Virus record (IMG/VR): IMGVR_UViG_3300013137_001104
Span: 1-42,770 of that record
Origin: a virus
Strand: one strand, 5' to 3'
DNA length: 42,770 bases
Part shown: piece by piece, positions 30,355 through 36,600 of the stretch
How positions within the stretch are numbered: the stretch's first letter is position 1
How the letters are laid out: each line of letters begins with the position of its first letter
Position numbers and translations under genes: made by a program
The notes under the pieces: generated by a model
The model's database searches: none
What the model was told of the DNA's origin: nothing
The model's input: the letters and a program-made list of their open reading frames with translations, nothing else

Positions 30355-31583
30355 AGTACTGCTCCGATCTCTTTCAGATGTTTGGTGTTAATATCTGCAA
30401 AACATGTCGGGCATTTCTTGACATCCCGAAGAACATCCATGTAACGCTCTTTTGCTTTTTTCAAATCCTCAACAAAATCCTCTCGCTCTTGATCTGTACA
30501 CTCATATTGCATCAATTGTGTTTGTAGGTGTTTGAACACCAAAACATCTTCGTCCAATTTCTCTGCCTTGACAACGTATCTCTCGGCCTTGATCGCCTCT
30601 GTCCAAACCTCATATTGAGCGCGATAGACCTCATACTCCTCAATCAATCGTTTGAGCAAATCTCTCTTGTCGGTATTGAATTCAGACAGAGCAAGATCCC
30701 GATCAATAACCAGCAGGTCGTCCAATCTGAATTGTGAGTCAATGATTCCATCCGTCAGTTTGTTATGCTCCGAAATCAGATCGGCAAGCGTTCGCCATTC
30801 ATCGATGTCTTGTTGTAGTTTTTCTGCCTTCTTAACGTATCGCTCTGCTACCATGAACTCGTCCAACTTCTCGCTCTCTCTTGTCGCATCCTCAAATTGG
30901 ATAAGTGCATTGTCCAGGTCGTTCCTTTGTATCAACATCCTGGCGATTATTCCAACGATCGTCTGCAATTCGACGATCGCCTTTTCTGTCTCCTCAATAT
31001 CTTTGTAAACATCAATCTCTTGAAGGAGTGACTTCGCCTCTGCCTCCATACGGACAATATCTCTATTGGTTGCATTGATCTCATTGGTTAACTCGGAAAC
31101 CCAATCATCGACCTCCTCCAATCTTGTGATGCGGTTGATCGTCTTTGCAATCTCCCCGCCTGACGATGATACCAGAAATGGAGGATCGAATTGGCGCTGG
31201 ATATTCAATTCGGAGATATTGAGCACCGCTTGTACCTGGTCAGGCACCTGGTCCTTGGGAGAAGAAAACTCTGTACCACCAATTTGGTACTGGGTTGCCG
31301 TTACAACTTTTTCTCCCTCTTTGTTGACCCTAATTGATTTGATTACGGAGATGTCCTCTTGACCATCAATCCCGATTGTTATCTTTGTCTGTCCTTTCTC
31401 ACCAACGAAGTCAGAAAAGAACTTGCCACCCAGAGGACGGTTATAAATCAGCAATCGCATAGCCCTCGCAAGCGCAGTCTTTCCCGCCTGGCTGAGTCCG
31501 AAGATAACGTTGACGCCACGATCGAAGTCAATCCTGGTTTTCTCGTGGCTCTGAAAATTTTCAAGTTGTAGGAATCGGAACAT
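30351..31583 (-). CDS. N-terminal half of a split Rad50/SbcC-type ATPase, ending at the zinc hook
   Basis: A 410-residue protein. It starts FRFLQLENFQSHEKTRIDFD, Walker A is GLSQAGKT (29-36), and Q-loop/lobe I extends to about 130 (SELNIQRQFDPPFLVSSSGG). Residues 145-385 are coiled coil with an internal near-repeat (AERYVKKAEKL and AERYVVKAEKL). The protein stops just 16 residues after CPTC (C391, C394), the zinc-hook CxxC. Ordinary Rad50 would continue back along the coil to Walker B; here that half is a separate gene at 28324-29010. The split coincides with the natural turning point of the molecule. Confidence 0.92.
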   Translation of the reverse strand: MFRFLQLENFQSHEKTRIDFDRGVNVIFGLSQAGKTALARAMRLLIYNRPLGGKFFSDFVGEKGQTKITIGIDGQEDISVIKSIRVNKEGEKVVTATQYQIGGTEFSSPKDQVPDQVQAVLNISELNIQRQFDPPFLVSSSGGEIAKTINRITRLEEVDDWVSELTNEINATNRDIVRMEAEAKSLLQEIDVYKDIEETEKAIVELQTIVGIIARMLIQRNDLDNALIQFEDATRESEKLDEFMVAERYVKKAEKLQQDIDEWRTLADLISEHNKLTDGIIDSQFRLDDLLVIDRDLALSEFNTDKRDLLKRLIEEYEVYRAQYEVWTEAIKAERYVVKAEKLDEDVLVFKHLQTQLMQYECTDQEREDFVEDLKKAKERYMDVLRDVKKCPTCFADINTKHLKEIGAVL

Positions 31584-31782
31584 TGTTTTTCACCAATACC
31601 TGTAGGGCTTTCCCATGATTCTTTTTGTTGGAGTAGTAATATCGATGAAACTCCTCCAGCGCATAAACGCTCTTCAGATGATACGTATAGGACCTTGTCT
31701 TTCCGTTGTCGTCCTTGATGATCACCGACACATCGATGATCCCCTCCGGTTGTTTTACAAGCGCTTCAAGTAATAGTCTCAT
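31561..31782 (-). CDS. Hypothetical small protein upstream of the Rad50 N-half
   Basis: A 73-residue protein from ATG 31782 (MRLLLEALVKQPEGIIDVSV), with a beta-rich start and a helical C-terminus (YALEEFHRYYYSNKKNHGKA). It overlaps the Rad50 N-half start by 23 nt. The start is uncertain: the frame is open to a TTG at 31851 within the nuclease gene, an intermediate GTG exists at 31800, and no site has a good ribosome sequence at usual spacing. No family recognised; co-translated with the Mre11-Rad50 genes. Confidence 0.6.
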   Translation of the reverse strand: MRLLLEALVKQPEGIIDVSVIIKDDNGKTRSYTYHLKSVYALEEFHRYYYSNKKNHGKALQVLVKNNVPIPTT

Positions 31783-31788
31783 GTCGGA

Positions 31789-31800
31789 ATTATAGGTCAC
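31789..31800 (-). promoter_or_regulatory. Candidate phage promoter motif GTGACCTATAAT
   Basis: Minus-strand GTGACCTATAAT lies just after the nuclease stop and 6 nt before ATG 31782. If it acts as a promoter the transcript would start at or inside the small ORF and serve the Rad50/Mre11 genes. It could instead be coding (Val-Thr-Tyr-Asn) if the upstream start is used, so it is less certain than the other copies. Confidence 0.32.
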
Positions 31801-31810
31801 CTTTCTGAAT

Positions 31811-32485
31811 TTAGTCGGACAAAATACCACAGGGCGGTTGAGCCCACTCAAAAAAAGTTTTCAAAGACATCAAGATCACGGGGTCGCCATTCAGATTCAA
31901 AAAGATAATCTTATCAGGGTTGATCTTGCCAAGGTATTTGTCTCTGCTGAAATAATATGACCTTCGTATGCAAATGCATGGGCGCCGGTTATTCCTGCGA
32001 AAGATCAAAATTGGAATCCTGGAGCTCTCGTCTGCATCCCTTACACATTGTTTCCACATCATCGACAGCACGGGATTTGTCTGGCGGGAATCAATCAGAT
32101 CCAGAAGGTCCCATAGGACAACCGCAGTTTTGTCCTTCCACCCAATGATCACTCGTTCCTCTGGTTTCTTTGTTTCCTCGCCTTTCTTGACCTTTGCGTA
32201 GATGGGAATCTTGATCACATCACCATCTGCATCTTTGACCTTGTTCTTTGGGGCGTATCCGGTCTTTACTTCAATGCTCCATATCTTGATCAATGGTTCC
32301 CCGATCGCGTCGTTGAACGTCAAATCCCCCGCTTGATTGGCAGTGTCTTGCCCTTTCTTTCTCCTCTGCGTAAATCTGCCACCCGAGCAATCAGAGCGAC
32401 CAAAAACATCATCTCTCTTCTTGTCAGTGAACCAAAGAGACAATGCCTTTGCAATTTCATTTTCAAAACTACCACCTTTACTCAT
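31811..32485 (-). CDS. PD-(D/E)XK nuclease-like phage protein
   Basis: A 224-residue protein starting MSKGGSFENEIAKALSLWFT. The start helix glutamate (FENEI), GDLTFND (metal Asp near residue 53) and IWSIEVKTGY (E-x-K) give the PD-(D/E)XK pattern. RSDCSGGRFTQRRKKGQD and the SKGxxFExEIxKxLSxWxT opening match phage PDDEXK endonuclease or recombinase-associated proteins. The C-terminal half has FLNLNGDPVILMSLKTFFEW. Possible roles are Holliday junction or end processing with the RecA and Rad50 proteins nearby. Specific substrate cannot be told. Confidence 0.82.
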   Translation of the reverse strand: MSKGGSFENEIAKALSLWFTDKKRDDVFGRSDCSGGRFTQRRKKGQDTANQAGDLTFNDAIGEPLIKIWSIEVKTGYAPKNKVKDADGDVIKIPIYAKVKKGEETKKPEERVIIGWKDKTAVVLWDLLDLIDSRQTNPVLSMMWKQCVRDADESSRIPILIFRRNNRRPCICIRRSYYFSRDKYLGKINPDKIIFLNLNGDPVILMSLKTFFEWAQPPCGILSD

Positions 32486-32494
32486 TATACTTCC

Positions 32495-32689
32495 TCATAT
32501 TTCCTCCTGAACATGCAGATCAAACTTGTTACGGTACGCTATCTCTTTTTTGATGTTAGCGTATAGCGTTGGTTCTCTCGTCATAAACCAATCCTCACCA
32601 GTAATCCAAGTCAGATAAGAATCGGGGACGTCTTCGATGTCAATCCCTCTGTATTTTCCGAACGGGATTTGTCCCAGACTTTCCGCCAT
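32495..32689 (-). CDS. DUF3820-like small protein
   Basis: A 64-residue protein. ATG 32689 has GGAGG 8 nt upstream. The motif QIPFGKYRGIDIEDVPDSYL-TWI is the signature of the DUF3820 family ('PFGKYKGxxIxDLPxxYLxW'), found alone or attached to exonucleases and helicases in bacteria and phages. The remainder is a charged helix. It overlaps the end of the FEN-like exonuclease gene by 50 nt. Function unknown; frequent association with nucleases suggests a nucleic-acid role. Confidence 0.82.
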   Translation of the reverse strand: MAESLGQIPFGKYRGIDIEDVPDSYLTWITGEDWFMTREPTLYANIKKEIAYRNKFDLHVQEEI

Positions 32690-33566
32690 TCTCGCCACCT
32701 CCAAAGAATATTTTTTCCCACTTATAAGCCTCCTCGTCTTTCAATAGCGATCGGAATCCATATTGCCCAAAGATCGCCCTGAAATTATCGGCCGTGATAG
32801 CATCGTCATACAATCCAAAAATCTTGATCGGCTTCCGTCCGTTGGGATACGGGAGAGCAACCAACGGCATATTTCTGTTTATGGTGTCCTTGCCCTCTTT
32901 CGACATGATCTTGTCCATTATCTTTCCCGGGCGGAGCTCTCCTGCGAGATACTTGGACGCCAGAGTAAGCCCCACACCTCCCAGCCCTTCAACATCGTCG
33001 GTCTCGCAACCAGCAATCGCCTTGACGTGTGCCCATTTGATGGGTTCCAGATTGAACCACCTCTTACGGAATTCTGCTTCGTCAATGATCTTTTGGAAAT
33101 TGAAGATACGTATGGGGCAATAACGATCTTGTTTCAACAACTGCAGCAGATCATTGTCGGTCGAACAGATGATTGTGTCATCAGGCAATCGCCAGGCAAT
33201 GTGAGCAATCAGATCATCGGCCTCGTACCCGCTCTGGTGATAGATGTTGCGGAATCCCATCATTGGCAACAGAACTTCTCTGACCTCGTCAAACTGCCGA
33301 AAGGCATCCTCCATATCAATCTGTTGCTCTGCGGTGAGACCTTTTCTGCGATTGGATTTGTACGGAGGATATTCAAGCTTGCGATAGGAATTCTTGCTGT
33401 CCCAGCAAAAGATAAAACGGTTGGAATCAAATTTGGTTGCAAGCGTCAACATCTGCTTTGCAAATCCGTAGACAACACCGACTTTTTTTTGATCTTGGGA
33501 GAGGTCACCCATGACCCAGAGCGCTTTATAGCAAAGGCAATTGCAGTCAATGATCAACCTGACCAT
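32640..33566 (-). CDS. 5'-3' exonuclease/flap endonuclease (FEN/PolA N-domain type)
   Basis: A 308-residue FEN-family enzyme. It opens LIIDCNCLCYKALW (first metal Asp). FIFCWDSKNSYRKLEYPPYK is the characteristic D-x-x-x-x-x-R...YK segment. GYEADDLIAHIAW and IICSTDNDLLQLL carry the acidic cluster, and AIAGCETDDVEGLGGVGLTL is the helix-hairpin-helix with two Asp. It would remove RNA primers and flaps during replication or act in recombination. All metal ligands appear intact. The C-terminus ends in a glycine-rich tail overlapping the DUF3820-like gene. Confidence 0.92.
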   Translation of the reverse strand: MVRLIIDCNCLCYKALWVMGDLSQDQKKVGVVYGFAKQMLTLATKFDSNRFIFCWDSKNSYRKLEYPPYKSNRRKGLTAEQQIDMEDAFRQFDEVREVLLPMMGFRNIYHQSGYEADDLIAHIAWRLPDDTIICSTDNDLLQLLKQDRYCPIRIFNFQKIIDEAEFRKRWFNLEPIKWAHVKAIAGCETDDVEGLGGVGLTLASKYLAGELRPGKIMDKIMSKEGKDTINRNMPLVALPYPNGRKPIKIFGLYDDAITADNFRAIFGQYGFRSLLKDEEAYKWEKIFFGGGENGGKSGTNPVRKIQRD

Positions 33567-33575
33567 GGGATCTCC

Positions 33576-34682
33576 TTAATATTTGCTGATCCTATTTGGA
33601 CGCATATTGTCTTCGATCTCGTTCCACCATCGCTCGACTCTCGCAGAGAGTTCATCCTGCAAGTTGTGGTCTTCGATATGTTTAATCAGATCGGCACGGC
33701 TGTATTTGATACCGTCCCAGTCCAACTGTGGGACCTTGGGCCTGTAAAGATATGCCAGACTGGATCCGATATCATCAACGCCATAGTCGAACAGCACGAT
33801 GAACTCTGCTTCCCGGAACGGCTTGGACACCTTGCTCCTTTTCATCTTGGCGAGAACTCTGATTCCATAAACCCGTTCCTCACCTCTGAATGTCTTCTTG
33901 AGTTTCTCGACCTCTGCAAGCCAACAAACTTGATGCGTATAGAAATCCAAAGACTTGCCGCCGGCGCGATTGTATTTCTCCCCGAACGTAACTCCGATCT
34001 TCATCCGGATTTGGGAAATGATCACGATGGTCACGTCTTTCCCGGTGATCATCGAGCACATGTTGGAGAAGAAGCTTTTGCTCAGGTAGGCGGCTTTCTC
34101 TGTCCCATATGTCCCATCTTCCTCTTTGTCCTTCTCTGCCGCCTTTTCAAAGCGCTCCAATCCCTCCTGAGATGTCAGGGCATCGAGTGAGTCCGTTATG
34201 TACAACAAGAGTTCCCCAGGCTTGTTCGCCAGAACCTCTCTCGCAACATTTCTGCCCCATGCCTGAACCGTCGCAGACGAAATCCATTCAACGGCATCAA
34301 CGAATGCTTTCCCATACATCTTATCAATCGGGAAATCCATGACGCCCTCGGTATTGTCGTAAACGATTCGGATCTTTTTCACAGGAGGAAAGTTGATTGA
34401 TCTATTGCCCATCATCTTGTAAAAGACAAATGCCGCCAGTTCCAGAGAGAGAAGTGTTTTCCCACTCGATCCATCACCAACAAGATTGATGATCCTACCA
34501 CGTGCCCAACCACCATTCTTTGCCTTGCCAGAGGCAGCACAATTCAATACCGCACAGCTGGAATTGAGAAACTCAACCGGAGTGCTGTCGGTTGATTTGG
34601 ATGCCTCTTTGATCATCTCCACCGCCACCGAAAGATCGTCCTTCGGTGCTTCAGAGACTGCCGCCGATCTATCAATCTTCAT
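33576..34682 (-). CDS. RecA/UvsX-like recombinase
   Basis: A 368-residue RecA-fold ATPase. ATG 34682 is taken because GGAG lies 6 nt before it; an in-frame ATG is 6 nt upstream. Walker A is GDGSSGKTLLSLELAA. Walker B/strand is LLLYITDSLDALT, and VTIVIISQIRMKIGVTF is the switch segment including the glutamine that senses ATP. FGEKYNRAGGKSLDFYTHQV is L2/core. Basic N-terminal filament-contact region and acidic C-terminus are present. It resembles phage UvsX/Sak4-scale RecA proteins more than host RecA. It is transcribed just after the ssDNA-binding protein gene and before the FEN gene, a T4-like recombination set. Confidence 0.92.
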   Translation of the reverse strand: MKIDRSAAVSEAPKDDLSVAVEMIKEASKSTDSTPVEFLNSSCAVLNCAASGKAKNGGWARGRIINLVGDGSSGKTLLSLELAAFVFYKMMGNRSINFPPVKKIRIVYDNTEGVMDFPIDKMYGKAFVDAVEWISSATVQAWGRNVAREVLANKPGELLLYITDSLDALTSQEGLERFEKAAEKDKEEDGTYGTEKAAYLSKSFFSNMCSMITGKDVTIVIISQIRMKIGVTFGEKYNRAGGKSLDFYTHQVCWLAEVEKLKKTFRGEERVYGIRVLAKMKRSKVSKPFREAEFIVLFDYGVDDIGSSLAYLYRPKVPQLDWDGIKYSRADLIKHIEDHNLQDELSARVERWWNEIEDNMRPNRISKY

Positions 34683-34794
34683 TTTCATCTCCGTTTATTT
34701 GGTCGGGGATGCAGTTTGAGCACAGGATTTCATGTCGTTCCCCGAAGGAATAGGGAACAATGGGTCCGTCGTCTCCGGTTTTATGTACGGTGTA
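34672..34794 (-). pseudogene. Zinc-binding small ORF without a start codon (possible frameshift)
   Basis: Between the SSB stop and the RecA start a 40-codon frame reads protein-like: VHKTGDDGPIVPYSFG, then ERHEILCSNCIPDQ (CxxC) and an acidic end overlapping the RecA start by 11 nt, like other overlaps here. But after an in-frame TAA it has no ATG, GTG or TTG. Removing one C near 34787 would connect it to ATG 34802 in another frame (MLIH). It is either a gene with a sequencing or natural frameshift, or one using a non-standard start. Confidence 0.38.
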
Positions 34795-34825
34795 TTAGCA
34801 TCTCGGTGCCCATTGCCCCATTCCG

Positions 34826-35941
34826 TTACTTCCGTTTCGCCTTCTCAATGGCATCTGCTTCCTTTGCGCAATCTTTCCAGACCACGCATTTGTCGCATTC
34901 TTTCAGATCATCGATGTCGACGCCGAAGTTCTTTCCCGCCGGACAACGGTTCCCAACGCTCTCTGGGACGTCTTTTTCCTCACCCCGCCTTGATCTACCG
35001 GACTCTTCCTGCGCCGGCTCTGCGTCGCGTCTCGACCGCGTGCTCTCTGCCGGAGAAGGCGGATCCGGTTCCGGTGTGCGCCTGGTCCTACCAGAGGGAG
35101 CCGGATCGACAACACGTACTCTCTCGGGTTCAGGTGGCGGTGGGGGATCTCTCCGTTCTCCTATCTGTGTCTCCGGAGTGGCGGTAACATTCTCGCCACC
35201 AAATGGCACACCCCAGAAATCCCGGTACACGTCTTCGTAGGTAGGCCAGGCAACCAGATCATCGAGCACATGAGCTGCATCTGCAATCACATCACTGATT
35301 TTGTAATCCCGATCCTCGAAGCGGATGCCGATGAACTTGGTATTTTCCTTCTGCCCCTCACGTTTGAAAGCGACAGACTTTCCGTCGTCCAGATCCATGA
35401 ACGGGATGAATGGTTCGACGCCGGCGGACTGACCACCACGGATCGGTTTCTTGGCCAATGCGAGCAGGTACTGCTGGAGGAGATAATTGCTCGTGTGCCA
35501 AATCTGCACGCCCTTGGACTGCTCGTCGGCATTATCATAGCAGACGATGTTGTAGATCGATCGGGGATAGCGGCTCGGCGTCAACTCTTTGATTCTCGCT
35601 TCATCCTCTCCCTTCTTGATCAACCGGCGCCGCTCTTCGCAGATCGGACAGGGCTGCTTGAAGGTCTCTGACAAACAGATGATCATCCCCTCCTGCTGAC
35701 CGACATTGTTGTGAACGAACAGCTCCAGAACGTAGCTCTCGGATCCCGGAGCAATCGGATCATTCTCCCCCGCCGTATAGGGAATGATATCAATGATATG
35801 CTCACCCTCTTTGCATGACCAGAAATTCACGCCACGCAGATCGGACCGAAAAAGAGAGCCACCACCTTTTTTGCGATTGTAATCGCCCTCCAACCTCTTC
35901 ATCAATTCTTCCTTGGCACTTCTCCTGCTTGGTCTTGGCAT
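34826..35941 (-). CDS. T4 gp32-like single-stranded DNA-binding protein
   Basis: A 371-residue SSB. The core (residues about 25-245) starts GGSLFRSDLRGVNFWSCKEG and has the zinc-binding PCPICEERRRLIKKG motif and FIGIRFEDRDYKISD. This is the gp32-type OB fold of phage ssDNA-binding proteins. Residues 260-335 are a proline/arginine/glutamate-rich disordered linker. The last 40 residues hold a second cysteine cluster (NRCPAGKNFG, KECDKCVVWKDC), unusual for SSB tails, which are normally just acidic. It lies next to RecA, and with FEN and polymerase genes forms a replication-recombination unit. Confidence 0.85.
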   Translation of the reverse strand: MPRPSRRSAKEELMKRLEGDYNRKKGGGSLFRSDLRGVNFWSCKEGEHIIDIIPYTAGENDPIAPGSESYVLELFVHNNVGQQEGMIICLSETFKQPCPICEERRRLIKKGEDEARIKELTPSRYPRSIYNIVCYDNADEQSKGVQIWHTSNYLLQQYLLALAKKPIRGGQSAGVEPFIPFMDLDDGKSVAFKREGQKENTKFIGIRFEDRDYKISDVIADAAHVLDDLVAWPTYEDVYRDFWGVPFGGENVTATPETQIGERRDPPPPPEPERVRVVDPAPSGRTRRTPEPDPPSPAESTRSRRDAEPAQEESGRSRRGEEKDVPESVGNRCPAGKNFGVDIDDLKECDKCVVWKDCAKEADAIEKAKRK

Positions 35942-35943
35942 TG

Positions 35944-36072
35944 TTATTCCTCCTTCTTTGGTTTCTTGGCGTCAAAATAACTCCGGAATATTCCATAGGA
36001 CCACAACCTGACCACGATGTATCCAAGGAATATAACGGCAAGCACAGCCGCTATGATTTTCAGCGCTTCCAT
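35944..36072 (-). CDS. Small single-pass membrane protein (42 aa)
   Basis: A 42-codon ORF: MEALKIIAAVLAVIFLGYIV begins it, giving one transmembrane helix (residues 5-22). A short basic/acidic tail (DAKKPKKEE) follows. GAGAGGGTGATACC precedes the ATG, which lies 4 nt after the upstream stop; its own TAA is inside the ribosome site region of the SSB gene. Positioning between two replication genes makes it a likely real gene. It could anchor replication components to the membrane, but that is a guess. Confidence 0.66.
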   Translation of the reverse strand: MEALKIIAAVLAVIFLGYIVVRLWSYGIFRSYFDAKKPKKEE

Positions 36073-36076
36073 GGTA

Positions 36077-36544
36077 TCACCCTCTCGCGATTTTCTTGCG
36101 TTGCAGCCCCTCTCTCAATCCCACGTCAACATCTTTCAGTGAGTCCGATCGATTGATACTTGACGCCATAAAGAAGCCACGATCACGATCTACACAAAGA
36201 CGTTCCAGGGATTTCCCTTTTTCGACCATCGACCACTTGCCACCATCGATGATGTCGTACTTCTCCTCTGCATCAATCAATTCTTGGGAGACTCTGGCGT
36301 ATTCCGGATTGGTCCTCACCTCCGATTCAAGATCGGCCCCGGTCGGTTTTCTCCCCACCTGCTCGAATTTCTCCTTGGCTTCTTTGTACAACTTCGCCTT
36401 GAGTATCTTTCTGCGAAGGTAAATCTGTTTCTGTTGTTTGGATGCTGTCGCCGCAAGCCCAACCCATTGGTTATACAGGGCTGCCTGTCGGAGAACTTCG
36501 CCATCCAGATCATTCTCATTGATGTCAAAATCATTCTGCGCCAT
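36077..36544 (-). CDS. Helical protein upstream of SSB/RecA, possible recombination mediator
   Basis: A 155-residue, highly helical and charged protein (QAALYNQWVGLAATASKQQK, RRKILKAKLYKEAKEKFEQV, NPEYARVSQELIDAEEKYDI) with a DRDRGFFMASSINR segment. AAGGAGGTTAATC precedes the ATG and a candidate promoter lies further upstream. Size, composition and position next to SSB and RecA are like T4 UvsY, the mediator that loads UvsX on gp32-coated DNA. I see no sequence match strong enough to call it so. Confidence 0.7.
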   Translation of the reverse strand: MAQNDFDINENDLDGEVLRQAALYNQWVGLAATASKQQKQIYLRRKILKAKLYKEAKEKFEQVGRKPTGADLESEVRTNPEYARVSQELIDAEEKYDIIDGGKWSMVEKGKSLERLCVDRDRGFFMASSINRSDSLKDVDVGLREGLQRKKIARG

Positions 36545-36563
36545 GATTAACCTCCTTGGATCA

Positions 36564-36575
36564 ATTATATGTCAC
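36564..36575 (-). promoter_or_regulatory. Candidate phage promoter motif GTGACATATAAT
   Basis: Minus-strand GTGACATATAAT lies after the clamp loader stop and 19 nt before the next ATG, just upstream of AAGGAGGT. It is the reference copy of the intergenic motif and would start transcription of the SSB/RecA/nuclease block. No clear -35 box. Confidence 0.48.
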
Positions 36576-36600
36576 GATGGGGAATCACATCCATTTTCTT

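Noticed and set aside
32763-34190. A 475-codon open frame on the plus strand opposite the FEN and RecA genes.
   Set aside because: It is antisense to two well-supported genes, shows no motif or ribosome site of its own and looks like a composition-driven shadow.
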